A stretch of DNA of 64,000 nucleotides from an uncultured Chryseobacterium sp. (GCA_913778505.1 CAJYWD010000007.1:62001-126000); one strand, 5' to 3'. Positions 1-9,546 are shown, counted from the first letter of the stretch. Notes: generated by a model from the letters alone, not told the origin. A program made the numbers and translations.

Positions 1-1108
1 TTTTCTGATTGTCAAATTTAACAATCGTTCGTCTTGAATTTTCCTTTATTTCGGCCACTAATTTTTCATCTGTCAGAAAAGCTTTCATACCTTCATAGAT
101 GGATTGTTCATCGGGATTCACAAGATAACCATCGTTCAGGTGGTCTATCATTTCGGGAATGCCACCTACATTGGTGCTCAGAACCGGAATGCCAAGACCC
201 ATCACTTCACCGATTGTTAGCGGATAAGATTCTGACTCCGAGGGTAATACAAAGTAATCCGACTGTTTGATATAAGGATACGGATTGATCTGGGTATCCA
301 GCAATAAAAAAGTGTCCTCAACGCCGAGTTCCTTAGCCTGATTTTTCAGATTTTCCATTTCGCCACCGCCGCCAATGACAGCTATGGAGTGCGGAAAACC
401 TTCGTCCAGAAGTCTTTTGTGTACTTTCATGAGCGTATGGTAATTCTTACGGCTGTGCAGTCTTCCCATGGATGAGAACACGGGCTGCAGGCTGTAGGAC
501 ACCGGAAAATCACCGGCCTTCTGGCGTACTTCATCGATTTTGATGGCATTGTAGATTACGGAGCTATTAGGATATTCTATGCCGTAAAGATCTTTAATTA
601 CTTCGCGGGTCTGGCGAGATCCAAAGATGCTCCAGTCAAAACGCTTGAGGCTCTCAATTCTTTTCATCACCCTTTTACGGTTCGGGTCATAGCCCACATC
701 GGTATGAAACCAGCCAATTTTCCGTGAAGGCATCGGACTGCTGAGCACTGCATCAAAATCGGTATATCCAGGCGCAATCTCGATATCATAATTTTTTTTG
801 AGAAACCTGCGGTAGAGTGCTTTTGGAAATTTGCGGTAGTACCAGAGAATCATTGCTCTTTTTATCAGTTGCAAAGATCTAAGCCAGGACTTGTCGCTCA
901 TGTCCTCCCGTCCGGGCTGCAGGCTGATAACCCTGACATCCTTCGGGAATGAATCCCGAAATTCACCTTGATGAATGGTGAGCAAAACGGTTATTTCGAA
1001 AATATCTCTCGGCAGATTCTCTATCAGGTCAATGATCAGGCGCTCCACGCCCCCCATCTCCATAGAGCGGTGCCGGAACAGCAGGCTTATTTTGTGTTTA
1101 TGATCCAA
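1..1108 (-). CDS. GT4-family glycosyltransferase (3' end outside window)
   Basis: Translating the minus strand gives an uninterrupted GT-B fold glycosyltransferase that runs off the left edge. Near the N-terminus it has the acceptor-side glycine motif MEMGGVERL. Near the C-terminus it has the nucleotide-sugar motif with E-x7-E spacing (ESYPLTIGEVMGLG). Both are typical of family GT4 (retaining, nucleotide-sugar donor, cytoplasmic membrane face). The family motif normally follows a short hydrophobic strand, here HKISLLF, so the start is probably the TTG at 1108 rather than the ATG at 1063. The TTG also lies about 20 bases from a good -7 element. It is the leftmost gene of the glycan locus; donor and acceptor cannot be told from sequence. 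Confidence 0.85.
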   Translation of the reverse strand, partial: MDHKHKISLLFRHRSMEMGGVERLIIDLIENLPRDIFEITVLLTIHQGEFRDSFPKDVRVISLQPGREDMSDKSWLRSLQLIKRAMILWYYRKFPKALYRRFLKKNYDIEIAPGYTDFDAVLSSPMPSRKIGWFHTDVGYDPNRKRVMKRIESLKRFDWSIFGSRQTREVIKDLYGIEYPNSSVIYNAIKIDEVRQKAGDFPVSYSLQPVFSSMGRLHSRKNYHTLMKVHKRLLDEGFPHSIAVIGGGGEMENLKNQAKELGVEDTFLLLDTQINPYPYIKQSDYFVLPSESESYPLTIGEVMGLGIPVLSTNVGGIPEMIDHLNDGYLVNPDEQSIYEGMKAFLTDEKLVAEIKENSRRTIVKFDNQK

Positions 1109-1126
1109 AAAAATCTTTTTTCTTTG

Positions 1127-1134
1127 CAAATATA
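1127..1134 (-). promoter_or_regulatory. Promoter -7 element for the GT4 gene
   Basis: TATATTTG on the minus strand matches the Bacteroidetes -7 consensus TAnnTTTG. The expected transcript start is about 7 bases downstream, leaving a leader of roughly a dozen bases before the TTG start. I see no correctly spaced -33 TTG. Confidence 0.5.
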
Positions 1135-1138
1135 AGTA

Positions 1139-1166
1139 TTGTATATCCAATAGTTTTGTATTTTTG
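1139..1166 (+). promoter_or_regulatory. Promoter for the methyltransferase gene
   Basis: TTG at 1139-1141, a 17-base spacer and TATTTTTG at 1159-1166 fit the flavobacterial TTG/TAnnTTTG promoter. A second -7 match, TAGTTTTG, lies just upstream at 1151-1158. The predicted transcript begins near 1173 and favours the ATG at 1186 over an upstream in-frame TTG at 1156. Confidence 0.6.
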
Positions 1167-1185
1167 TGTCATTAAACACGAATGT

Positions 1186-1962
1186 ATGAACAAAATTACC
1201 GAAATATCATCGACTCTGCTGGCTTATCTGAAGCGACCTGATCTCTATCCTGAACTTCGCAGAAAAATCTGGAAAAATCTTTTTAATCGCTCCTCGGCGC
1301 TCCGTGGTAAAACGGAAGCTGAACAATGGTGCCGCCAATTGGCCATCACTGAACGTGAATTTGTTGAGAATGTTCTGAAAATGGATTTTGTTCCCTTTGA
1401 AAAGTTATTTCCGGTAGAACTCGGAACCGCCCTGCATGCACAGCAAAATGCCAAAGTCAAAATGGGTGGTGCCGGATCTCTTAATGTTATATATTACATC
1501 AATGAGTTTGCTGGCTCTCATACCTCTGTAGAAACCGGCGTTGCATACGGATGGTCTTCTTTTGCTGCACTGGCATCACTGGAGAGAAGAAACGGTATGT
1601 TATACAGCTCGGATATGCCTTACATCTTGCAGAATCATAGTGAAGACTTTGTGGGCTGTGTGATTCCGAATCAGTACAGAATCCACTGGAGTTTATATCG
1701 TTTTGCCGATAAGGAGTCCTTGCCGAAAATATTCGAAAAGGTGCATTCCATAGATGTGGTACATTATGACAGCGATAAGACCTATGATGGCCGGATGTGG
1801 GCATACAAATTACTATGGGAAAAGCTACGCCGCGGTGGCGTCTTTATGAGTGATGATATTGGAGATAATGCCGCCTTTAAGGATTTTTGTAATCATAATA
1901 ACTTAAGTCCGCACGTCATTGAATTTGATGGCAAGTATGCGGGAGTGGTTATTAAAAATTAA
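1186..1962 (+). CDS. Class I SAM-dependent methyltransferase
   Basis: 258 residues. The centre has a glycine-rich Rossmann motif I region (VETGVAYGWSSFAAL), followed by a DVVHYDSDKTYDGR segment and GGVFMSDDIGDN, the pattern of the Methyltransf_24-type class I methyltransferases found in glycan and cell-surface loci. It probably methylates a sugar or a lipid-linked glycan in the cytoplasm; the substrate is not visible. The first about 80 residues are not part of the fold and are family-unspecific. It is transcribed alone from its own promoter, divergent from the GT4 gene and convergent with the GT2 gene at 2089. Confidence 0.8.
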   Translation: MNKITEISSTLLAYLKRPDLYPELRRKIWKNLFNRSSALRGKTEAEQWCRQLAITEREFVENVLKMDFVPFEKLFPVELGTALHAQQNAKVKMGGAGSLNVIYYINEFAGSHTSVETGVAYGWSSFAALASLERRNGMLYSSDMPYILQNHSEDFVGCVIPNQYRIHWSLYRFADKESLPKIFEKVHSIDVVHYDSDKTYDGRMWAYKLLWEKLRRGGVFMSDDIGDNAAFKDFCNHNNLSPHVIEFDGKYAGVVIKN

Positions 1963-2088
1963 TCGAGCACTGAAGCCAATGCTTAATGTTTTGTTTAATC
2001 CTAATCTATTAAATACACCAAAATAGGACGCCTGACCTTGATGACATTATTTATTTGAGCAGTTGTCAAGGTTGATCAGTTTGTTGAT

Positions 2089-2895
2089 TTAGGAAAATTT
2101 TCGCAAGATCTTCGATACGATGTTATTTTGTTTTACTTTTAAAAAGTTGGGAAGATCCGTGATAGTTCCGATGTCGTCTCCATACAATTTCGAAATTTTG
2201 CGTCGTTTTGCAGTGTCTATTATTACCTGATGCCAATTTCCGTTGAGTTTAATCTTTTTACTGGTATCCTGAGAAACACCGTTATCGTGTAGTCGGTAAA
2301 GGTACAGCGGCTTATTGATATACTTAAAAGTTCCGACTTCATATAATTTGAGGTAAAGATCCTGATCAACTGCTGAGGTGAGAGTTTCGTTAATGCCTTC
2401 AGTCTTCAAGTAAGCATCTTTTTTAAAGGTAAAGAAGTGATTGGCTTCCAGAAATATATTAAAGAACTTTTTATGACCATTCTTTACTGCCCTGGAGTGG
2501 GGAAATCTTTTCTGCGGCTGAAGTTGATCATTACAAAGAAAAAAACTTGAATATGCGGCAACATTAGATTCATCATGATTTCTAAGGCTGACTTCTATGG
2601 CATCTTTTTCCAATGCATCATCAGGGTCCACAAATCCACAAATTTTCCCTTCTGCTAATGCCACACATCGCTTCTTAGTATAGCCTACGCCGCGGTTATG
2701 GTCATTTTGGTATAACCTGAATCTTGGATCATTTTCTGTGAGTTTCCTTACTTTTTCGAAGGAATCATCGGTAGAAAAGTCATCTACAATCACTACTTCG
2801 AAATCTTTAAAAGTCTGGTCAAGAAGGCTATTGTAGCAATCTTTGAAGTATTCGAAATTGTTATAATGTGCAATCAGCACAGAAAAATTTTCCAT
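2089..2895 (-). CDS. Family 2 glycosyltransferase
   Basis: 268 residues with the GT-A domain at the N-terminus: FSVLIAHYNN at the start, VVIVDDFSTDDS around residue 35 and the metal-binding DPDD in GFVDPDDALE near residue 90. These are the hallmarks of inverting GT2 enzymes that transfer one sugar from a nucleotide sugar. There is no membrane segment, so it is probably a cytoplasmic enzyme acting on a lipid-linked intermediate. It is divergent from asnB with a 61-base shared promoter region. Confidence 0.88.
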   Translation of the reverse strand: MENFSVLIAHYNNFEYFKDCYNSLLDQTFKDFEVVIVDDFSTDDSFEKVRKLTENDPRFRLYQNDHNRGVGYTKKRCVALAEGKICGFVDPDDALEKDAIEVSLRNHDESNVAAYSSFFLCNDQLQPQKRFPHSRAVKNGHKKFFNIFLEANHFFTFKKDAYLKTEGINETLTSAVDQDLYLKLYEVGTFKYINKPLYLYRLHDNGVSQDTSKKIKLNGNWHQVIIDTAKRRKISKLYGDDIGTITDLPNFLKVKQNNIVSKILRKFS

Positions 2896-2911
2896 CAGAT
2901 GATAATATCTC

Positions 2912-2939
2912 CAAATTTAGTAAAATATTCTTATGTTTG
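2912..2939. promoter_or_regulatory. Divergent promoter pair, GT2 / asnB
   Basis: The minus strand carries TAAATTTG (2919-2912), 17 bases from the GT2 start. The plus strand carries TATGTTTG (2932-2939), 18 bases from the asnB start. Both match TAnnTTTG; the -33 boxes are weak. Confidence 0.55.
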
Positions 2940-2956
2940 TATCATAAAAACACAGT

Positions 2957-4777
2957 ATGTGCGGAATCGCTGGCATCCTTAGAAAAAATATCCTACGAGA
3001 AAAATTTTATAAGCAAATCCTTAAAGACATGACCGATTCTATCATTCACCGCGGTCCGGATGATGAAGGTCATGAATATTTTCAAAACTGTTTTCTTGGT
3101 TTCCGGCGTCTGGCCATTGTAGATCTTTCGCAGGAAGGCCATCAGCCCATGTATTCTGATACGAAAAATGAATGCATCGTCTTTAACGGTGAAATCTATG
3201 GATACAGAGATCTGAAGAAAAATCTTTCTGATTACCATTTTCAAAGTAATACAGATACTGAGGTTATTCTGGCGCTCTACCAAAAAAACGGTACAGAATT
3301 GCCCAAAATCCTTAACGGGATGTTTGCGTTTGCGATCTGGGATGAGGAAAGGCAGATACTTTTCTGCGCGCGCGACCGTTTTGGAGAGAAGCCATTCTAT
3401 TATGCCACAGGAAACAATGGCGAGTTGATTTTCGCTTCCGAAATTAAAGCCATTCTGGCCACCGGCCTTGTAGAGCCTGAGCTCAATGATGAGGCTATTT
3501 ACCATTATCTGCGACACATGTATGTGGATAGCCAGCAAAGTATTTATAAAAACATCAACGTTCTGCCGCCTGCACATCAGTTGATTTATAGAGACGGAAA
3601 AATCGAGATTTCTCAGTATTGGAATGTCCCTACAGCGACATCAGGAATATCTGAAGACGATGCAATTTCCCAATTTCAGGAACTTGTCAAAAGATCGGTG
3701 GAAAAACAATTGGTTGCTGATGTTCCTGTAGGCGCCTTTCTAAGCGGTGGATTGGACTCAGGAACACTGGTTGCATTATCTTCTCAGAACACTCAATATC
3801 TTACGACATTGGGTTTCCGCTATGAAGGTGACTGGGACGAGATGCCTGATGCCAGAACTATTGCCGCAAAGTATCGTACGAACCATAAGGAAGTTACACT
3901 TCACAATGCCGATATACCGAAGACTTTAGTAGAAGTCTTGAAGAAGTTGGATGAGCCGTTAGCAGATACTGCAATATTGGCAACCTACACCATTTGCAAG
4001 GAAGCTTCCGAAAATATGACAGTAGTCATTACCGGAAATGCCGGCGATGAACTTTTTGGGGGCTATAAATGGTATCAGGAGGAGAAAAAAATATTGGAAA
4101 AAGGTGGCAGTTCTAGCAAACTTTTGCCATTTTATAAAATCGGTTCCGCGATTTCCGGAAAGTTTAATTTGGATAAAATCAATTCTTATTTTATGGACAG
4201 GATTCTGCGTGCCAAATTTCCGAATATTGTGGCTTATCAGCAGGGAAAAGTTCATAACAATTTTTCGGCGGAAGAGACCTCGAAACTGATGAAATCCGCA
4301 CAGACTTATGCTCATCAATACACTTTTGAGCTGGATAAGCAAAACCTGAACACACCCATGAGAATGGATCTCAGCAATGTGGTTCCAGGGGATTATCTCG
4401 TGAAGGATGATCGGATTGCGATGATGCATTCTATTGAGCTGAGAACACCTTTTCTGGACAAAGAACTTGTAGAGTTCTGCTCAATGCTTCCTGCTGATTT
4501 CAAGGTGGATATGCATCAAACCAAGATCATCTTAAGAAAAGCTTTTGGAGCTTTGCTCACAAAAAATGTTCTGGAAAAAAAGAAGCAGGGCTTTGGCGCA
4601 CCCATAGTGGAGTGGCTTAAGATTTCGGAAATGGAACATTTAACCCATGAAATTCTTAAAAATCCCTTATCCAAAATTTTTAACATAATCCATTTTGATG
4701 CAGTACAAAAACAGCTCAATTACAACTATAAACACTGGAACCTTCTGGTGTTAGGCATTTGGATGGAGCATCACTGA
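2957..4777 (+). CDS. asnB: Asparagine synthase (glutamine-hydrolysing)
   Basis: 606 residues. The protein begins MCGIAGI, so Cys2 is the nucleophile of a class II glutamine amidotransferase domain (about 2-215). The C-terminal synthetase domain carries the ATP pyrophosphatase loop SGGLDS near residue 265. Family reaction: aspartate + glutamine + ATP to asparagine. Because it lies inside a glycan locus and has its own promoter, it could instead amidate a uronic acid of the polysaccharide, as WbpS-type AsnB homologues are thought to do. The uronic-acid-forming dehydrogenases at 10568 and 19303 would fit that; this is inference. Confidence 0.9.
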   Translation: MCGIAGILRKNILREKFYKQILKDMTDSIIHRGPDDEGHEYFQNCFLGFRRLAIVDLSQEGHQPMYSDTKNECIVFNGEIYGYRDLKKNLSDYHFQSNTDTEVILALYQKNGTELPKILNGMFAFAIWDEERQILFCARDRFGEKPFYYATGNNGELIFASEIKAILATGLVEPELNDEAIYHYLRHMYVDSQQSIYKNINVLPPAHQLIYRDGKIEISQYWNVPTATSGISEDDAISQFQELVKRSVEKQLVADVPVGAFLSGGLDSGTLVALSSQNTQYLTTLGFRYEGDWDEMPDARTIAAKYRTNHKEVTLHNADIPKTLVEVLKKLDEPLADTAILATYTICKEASENMTVVITGNAGDELFGGYKWYQEEKKILEKGGSSSKLLPFYKIGSAISGKFNLDKINSYFMDRILRAKFPNIVAYQQGKVHNNFSAEETSKLMKSAQTYAHQYTFELDKQNLNTPMRMDLSNVVPGDYLVKDDRIAMMHSIELRTPFLDKELVEFCSMLPADFKVDMHQTKIILRKAFGALLTKNVLEKKKQGFGAPIVEWLKISEMEHLTHEILKNPLSKIFNIIHFDAVQKQLNYNYKHWNLLVLGIWMEHH

Positions 4778-4996
4778 AGTAGCCATTAATTTTCAGGTTT
4801 TTTTGGAGTTTACCGTTTCTCATGGCTTTTGTATTTTTTTCGGCTGACTTCTCGGTGTTCAAGAAAAAGTTGTAAGAAGGAAATCATCCAAAATAGTTAT
4901 TTCAAATTTTCAGAGGTTTTATCAAGAATGCTTCGGTCTATCCATTAATCAATCGTGGATGAAACTGCTGGCAATGAAAATAGCAAAACTACACTA

Positions 4997-6193
4997 TTAT
5001 ATTTTTTTAGTGAGAATTTCCAATTGTTCCTGAAAATGTTCTTCTGAATACAATTCTTTTAATTTACGAGGATTGTTCCTTAAATCCGCTGGATAATCAA
5101 ACGTATTTTTAAAATTCTTAATGTTATAAACCTTTATTCCATTGTCATTGAAATAATCATAGAATCCGTTTTCTGTATTGAGATACACTTTGATGCCCGA
5201 ACCGATAAGATGAAAAAGATTACCTCCGGCCTGCTGTCTCCTTTGGTTCATCATGGCTACGGAGCAAGTAGATAGAATCTTAGAATACGCATCCAATGGT
5301 AGTCTTTCTGTAATGGGAACAAACGACTCGCCAAAATATTCTTTTCCTTTTCTTATAACTTCGTCTATATAAGGTTGAGAACCTCCATAACTTAATGGAG
5401 CTATGATTTTCCGGTCAGAAAGTTTACATGTTCTTAAAATTTCAATACAGTCGAGATGATTATTGCTTTCTGCTGCAGAATGTGCCAGCAGAATGTTATT
5501 CCCAGAGAGAGAACCGGAAATTTCACTTAGGTGTTTAAACTGTGGCAGCTCAGGGTCACTGTAGAGATGACTGTAAATTTTATCCGGGAAAAATCTTTCC
5601 AGCAAGCGTTTTTCCTTAGGTACAATATAACCTATGCCATCAATATTGTTCTTAATAAACTCAAACTTATCTATCGTAAAAGTAACGTAAAGTTTATTCA
5701 GAAAAGGGGATTTAAGCTTTAGCGACTTACATAATAACAAGACTTTGAATATCAATGTTTTTATTTCGGGCTTATGATAAAATTTTTTTATAAAGTTGCT
5801 ATCTTGTTCTGCATAAGCAAGATTATGTTTTTCATAAAGTTTAAACGGATAGAAGTAGTTGGAGTCATAAAGGTCATTTCCCCAAAGGCACCATATTTTA
5901 CGAATATCTTTTTTTAGAGATAGTATGATTTCCATCTTTTTCCCATTCATAAGATGAAAAACAGCGAGTTTGATGTCCGAAAGATTGATATTTGTAATGA
6001 TAGTTTTTTGACTGTCGGAATTGTTTGTATCAAAAAGGTAAACGTTCGGTTTTTTTAAATATCCTTTGTCTAGAGAGCCGTCATTTAGAATGTAAAAATC
6101 TACATGACCCGACATTTTTGAGAAGCTTTCAATAAAAGCTTCCGTAAAAAGTGTAGCTTCTAAAAAATGGACGATCCTTATATTTTTATTCAT
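4997..6193 (-). CDS. WecF-like TDP-N-acetylfucosamine-type transferase (GT56)
   Basis: 398 residues. The C-terminal half has the GT56 signature pattern: ILLAHSAAESNNHLD, then IIAPLSYGG, then the basic SVAMMNQRRQQAGGN and a final KVYL strand. In Enterobacterales WecF moves 4-acetamido-4,6-dideoxygalactose (Fuc4NAc) from dTDP to the lipid-linked ECA intermediate. Here it is the last gene of the operon that makes a matching donor (aminotransferase and acetyltransferase immediately upstream). It overlaps the acetyltransferase by 8 bases, supporting translational coupling. The exact sugar (Fuc4NAc or Qui4NAc) is not decided by sequence. Confidence 0.8.
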   Translation of the reverse strand: MNKNIRIVHFLEATLFTEAFIESFSKMSGHVDFYILNDGSLDKGYLKKPNVYLFDTNNSDSQKTIITNINLSDIKLAVFHLMNGKKMEIILSLKKDIRKIWCLWGNDLYDSNYFYPFKLYEKHNLAYAEQDSNFIKKFYHKPEIKTLIFKVLLLCKSLKLKSPFLNKLYVTFTIDKFEFIKNNIDGIGYIVPKEKRLLERFFPDKIYSHLYSDPELPQFKHLSEISGSLSGNNILLAHSAAESNNHLDCIEILRTCKLSDRKIIAPLSYGGSQPYIDEVIRKGKEYFGESFVPITERLPLDAYSKILSTCSVAMMNQRRQQAGGNLFHLIGSGIKVYLNTENGFYDYFNDNGIKVYNIKNFKNTFDYPADLRNNPRKLKELYSEEHFQEQLEILTKKI

Positions 6194-6821
6194 TGATTTT
6201 AATAATTTTTGCAGGAATTCCTACAGCGACACAGTTATCCGGAAGGTCTTTGCTAACCACCGCTCCTGCGCCGATGACAACATTTTCTCCAACAGTAATT
6301 CCAGGAAGAATCGTAGCACCAGTGCCGATGAATGTAGATCTTCCAATTTTACAATTTCCGGATATCGATACATTAGGACATACTTCAGTGAACTGTCCAA
6401 TTGTAACATCGTGCCCAATAGAAGCAATCTGATTAATGATACAGCCCTTTTCTATGACGACGTCATTTGTAATCACTACATTTTGCATGATATTTACACC
6501 CTCGGCTATGGTATTATTATAATGTCCGATAATGGCAGTTGTGGCAATGGTGCTTGTAAACAGACCTCCAAGGGACATAAATTTTTCATACAAATGCTCA
6601 CGAAGCTTGGGATTTCCAATGCCAATAGTAAATCTTCTGTCTTGTAATCTGAAGTAAGATTCAGCTTCTTCCGGGGATTTCAAAATGGAAAAACGATCGT
6701 AGAGCAATCCTGTGACCTCTGGGTTGACATCATCGTAAAATGCAAGTAGCTCCAGTTCTTCGTTCTGATGACATACTTCCAATACTTCTTTGGCAAAGCC
6801 TTTCGCTCCAATGATAAGCAT
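6186..6821 (-). CDS. NeuD/PglD/VioB-type sugar O/N-acetyltransferase
   Basis: 211 residues. An N-terminal nucleotide-sugar binding Rossmann segment (MLIIGAKGFAKEVLEV) is followed by a left-handed beta-helix of hexapeptide repeats from about residue 95. His137 in ASIGHDVTIG corresponds to the catalytic base of PglD-like acetyltransferases. Such enzymes use acetyl-CoA to acetylate the 4-amino group of UDP- or dTDP-4-amino-4,6-dideoxy sugars. The gene lies 3 bases after the aminotransferase that would supply the substrate. Confidence 0.85.
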   Translation of the reverse strand: MLIIGAKGFAKEVLEVCHQNEELELLAFYDDVNPEVTGLLYDRFSILKSPEEAESYFRLQDRRFTIGIGNPKLREHLYEKFMSLGGLFTSTIATTAIIGHYNNTIAEGVNIMQNVVITNDVVIEKGCIINQIASIGHDVTIGQFTEVCPNVSISGNCKIGRSTFIGTGATILPGITVGENVVIGAGAVVSKDLPDNCVAVGIPAKIIKINE

Positions 6822-6824
6822 ATA

Positions 6825-7907
6825 TTAGTTATTTTGTGTTCTTAAAATTAATCGGCAGATGAGGTCTACTTCTTCAAATGTCAGGTCATAATATAGTGGC
6901 AAACATAATACCCGGCTGGCGATATTGTCTGCTATGGGCATACTTTGCTTTGCGAGATAAGGCAAAGCTGAAGAGAGGCTTGGATAGAAATATCTTCTGG
7001 TGAAAATTTCGTTTTTGTCGAGCTCAGACTTTACCTTGAGGAGTAGCTCTTCACTCTCAAAAATAATTGGATAGTAAGCATTATTATTGACGGAGCCGGG
7101 ATGCCACTCTGGCCTGTAGCAGCGGACACCGCTTAGTTTATCGTCATAGATATCTGCGATCTGTTTTCTTTTTTCGGCAATCTTCTCAATGTATCTCAAA
7201 TTGACCAGGCCCATTGCTGCATGAAACTCCGAATTTTTACCGTTAATTCCTAATTCCGAGAAACTATCATACCCTGAAATGCCGAAGTTGCGAATCAGAG
7301 AGATTTTTTTTAAAATTTCGGGATTGGTTGTAATAGTAAGGCCGCCTTCGATTGAATGGTATAATTTGGTGGCATGCAGTGAGCACGTAGATATGTCGCC
7401 AAATTCGAAAATGGAACGTCCGTTTACCTGCACTCCGAAGGCATGGGCTCCGTCATAGATGACTTTGAGATTGTGCTTTTTAGCAATGAGATTGATTGTA
7501 TCCACGTCGCAGGGATTGCCATAGACATGTGTAGCCAGTATGGCTGTGGTAGCCGGTGTGATGGCGTCTTCAATTTTTGCAGGATCAATATTAAGTGATT
7601 TTTCCGATATGTCAACAAATACAGGCATACAACCCTCCCATACGATGGAACTGGTGGTGGCTACAAAAGAGAATGGTGTGGTAATGATTTCGCCTTTTAG
7701 GTCTAGAGCCTTAATAGCCATCTGCAGAGCTACAGTACCATTGGTGACAAAGAGAAGGTGCTTCAACTGTAGATGTTCCTTAAGTTCCATCTCCAGCTGG
7801 CTGGCCAGCGGCCCCATATTGGTAAGCCATTCACGTTTCCAGACGCCATTTAGAAGGTCACTATATTCTTGCTGTGGCGGCAAAAATGGTTTGGTAATAG
7901 GAATCAT
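6825..7907 (-). CDS. PLP-dependent sugar aminotransferase (DegT/DnrJ/EryC1/StrS)
   Basis: 360 residues, normal for the family. The PLP Schiff-base lysine is Lys181 in LHATKLYHSIEGG, and Asp152 in YDGAHAFG contacts the pyridine nitrogen. The histidine-bearing HATK-(L/F)-(Y/F)-H-(S/T)-IEGG form resembles VioA-type enzymes that make dTDP-4-amino-4,6-dideoxyglucose from the RmlB product. With rmlA/rmlB at 17314-19278 the whole pathway to the amino sugar is present. It shares a 4-base overlap with the upstream acyltransferase. The VioA assignment is from memory of the motif, not from a search. Confidence 0.88.
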   Translation of the reverse strand: MIPITKPFLPPQQEYSDLLNGVWKREWLTNMGPLASQLEMELKEHLQLKHLLFVTNGTVALQMAIKALDLKGEIITTPFSFVATTSSIVWEGCMPVFVDISEKSLNIDPAKIEDAITPATTAILATHVYGNPCDVDTINLIAKKHNLKVIYDGAHAFGVQVNGRSIFEFGDISTCSLHATKLYHSIEGGLTITTNPEILKKISLIRNFGISGYDSFSELGINGKNSEFHAAMGLVNLRYIEKIAEKRKQIADIYDDKLSGVRCYRPEWHPGSVNNNAYYPIIFESEELLLKVKSELDKNEIFTRRYFYPSLSSALPYLAKQSMPIADNIASRVLCLPLYYDLTFEEVDLICRLILRTQNN

Positions 7908-8461
7908 AGGTTCACTTGGTTTTGCTTGTTGAGGACAATAGAGCCACTGGGCACATCTTTATGAATGACGCATCCGGCACCGATAATCACATTATCGCCA
8001 ATTGTAACATCCTTAAGAATGACCACATTAGCACCTGTCCATACATTATTGCCAATAGTGACTTTCCCGATATTAAAATCGGTTTTTGAAACTGAGAAAG
8101 GATTCTTGGTGTACTGATGGTTGTGATCAAAGATTTTCATTCCTTCTCCAAGGATACAGTTTTCACCGATCTCAATGTTGCCAAGACAGGAAATTGTTGC
8201 TCTGGTAATATACGTATTGTCAGCAATATTTAAAATGGCGCCGGGTTTTACGGTAATGAAATTATGCTGGTTGATCGTAACATTTTTTCCTATTCTGAAG
8301 ATAGATTCCGGACCAATATCAAGAAAATTATCCCTGCCCAAACGGAACGATGGGTCAATGGTGCTTTTGTCATTAAAAAAAAGGCTTCGCTGTCTCACGA
8401 TGATACAAGCGTGGACAAAGTTTGTTAACAGAATGAAAACAGAGCCTAAAAATCTTTTCAT
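7904..8461 (-). CDS. Hexapeptide-repeat acyltransferase
   Basis: 185 residues. The N-terminus is hydrophobic and basic (MKRFLGSVFILLTNF). From about residue 40 it has imperfect hexapeptide turns and ends in a canonical IGDNVIIGAGCVIHKDVP coil, the left-handed beta-helix of the WcaF/CatB/maltose acetyltransferase group. The H-N-H (DHNHQY) loop near residue 113 is the usual acetyl-CoA catalytic region. It likely O-acetylates a sugar of the glycan. First gene of the operon; its stop overlaps the aminotransferase start. Confidence 0.82.
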   Translation of the reverse strand: MKRFLGSVFILLTNFVHACIIVRQRSLFFNDKSTIDPSFRLGRDNFLDIGPESIFRIGKNVTINQHNFITVKPGAILNIADNTYITRATISCLGNIEIGENCILGEGMKIFDHNHQYTKNPFSVSKTDFNIGKVTIGNNVWTGANVVILKDVTIGDNVIIGAGCVIHKDVPSGSIVLNKQNQVNL

Positions 8462-8480
8462 CTAAAAATGTTTTTGACCT

Positions 8481-8488
8481 CAAAAGTA
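8481..8488 (-). promoter_or_regulatory. Promoter -7 element for the amino-sugar operon
   Basis: TACTTTTG on the minus strand matches TAnnTTTG and sits 20 bases from the acyltransferase start at 8461. No well-spaced -33 element is seen. Confidence 0.45.
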
Positions 8489-8540
8489 TTAAAAATTCTT
8501 CATAATTTCGCCATCTCATATCAAAACAACACAAAAGTTG

Positions 8541-9545
8541 ATGAATAGCAAAGAGCCACTTGTAAGTATAAATGTTCCGGTTTTCAAATGTGAAAAATAT
8601 GTTTTGCGCTGCCTGGAATCTGTAAAGGCGCAGACCTATAAAAATCTGGAAATAATTCTGATTAATGACTGTACACCGGATGACAGTGTATCCATCATTC
8701 AGGAGTTTATTGCCGCAAATCCGGAGCTTAATATAAAACTCTTCAGCAACGAAAAAAACTTAGGATTGTCACTCACCAGAAATGCAGGGATAGAACAATC
8801 CTCCGGAGATTATATCTATATGCTGGATAGCGATGATTATATGCCGGAAAAAGCGATTGAGACGTTACTCCGGCTTGCTCAGGAAACAGATGCTGAGGTA
8901 ACCATTGGGCAGACCATGTGCTATGATTCTAAAATAAGTGACTACCGATTGGTCTTTCCTATTCACACAGACGAAAAGATCATCAGGCATGCGGACGTCT
9001 TCAGAAGTTTTGTCTGCGGTCACTGGCCTGTGATTGCACCCAATAAACTTTATAAACGAAGTTTCATTAATGATAACAATCTCCTTTTTGTAAAGGATCT
9101 GTACTCTCAGGATGAGCTGTGGGCATTTCATTGGTCCATGAAGGCTGCTAAAATAGCATTGACAAAGGAGACCACTTATATTTATTACCTTCATGGTGAG
9201 TCCATTATTTTTAACAGGACCAAGGTCAATTTTGATAATTATGTAACGATTCTTGGCCATTTCTCCGCAGCTTTTGACCAGTGCAGCGATCAGGAAGTCA
9301 GAACTTTAATCAAGGAAAAAATTGTAAAGTTCAAAGAAATGGTATTGATCATCCAATGGAAAACGATTAAGGAAAAGGATTATCTTATATACAATATTGA
9401 TCGGCTGAAAAAGATGACTAAGCTGTCATTCAGGGATTATTTTTCTCCATATTTTTCCCGCGATATCAAGAAGAAAAATCTATTTCAAAACTTACCTTCT
9501 GGATTAGCTGCCAAATTTTTTATATGGCGATTTGAGAGGTCTTAA
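8541..9545 (+). CDS. Family 2 glycosyltransferase
   Basis: 334 residues. The N-terminal GT-A domain reads VSINVPVFKCEKYVLRCLESV, IILINDCTPDD and the metal-binding MLDSDDYM. The C-terminal third is basic and unspecific. The start is the ATG at 8541; an in-frame TTG directly before it is unlikely to be used. It is a monocistronic rightward gene between two leftward operons and ends one base before the stop of the convergent GT2 gene, with no terminator between. Confidence 0.88.
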   Translation: MNSKEPLVSINVPVFKCEKYVLRCLESVKAQTYKNLEIILINDCTPDDSVSIIQEFIAANPELNIKLFSNEKNLGLSLTRNAGIEQSSGDYIYMLDSDDYMPEKAIETLLRLAQETDAEVTIGQTMCYDSKISDYRLVFPIHTDEKIIRHADVFRSFVCGHWPVIAPNKLYKRSFINDNNLLFVKDLYSQDELWAFHWSMKAAKIALTKETTYIYYLHGESIIFNRTKVNFDNYVTILGHFSAAFDQCSDQEVRTLIKEKIVKFKEMVLIIQWKTIKEKDYLIYNIDRLKKMTKLSFRDYFSPYFSRDIKKKNLFQNLPSGLAAKFFIWRFERS

Positions 9546-9546
9546 T

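Noticed and set aside
2993-3577. 194-codon minus-strand frame
   Set aside because: Antisense shadow of asnB; no family features.
4778-4996. Small gene or RNA between asnB and the GT56 gene
   Set aside because: No open frame of note and no clear stem-loop; ordinary spacer between convergent genes.
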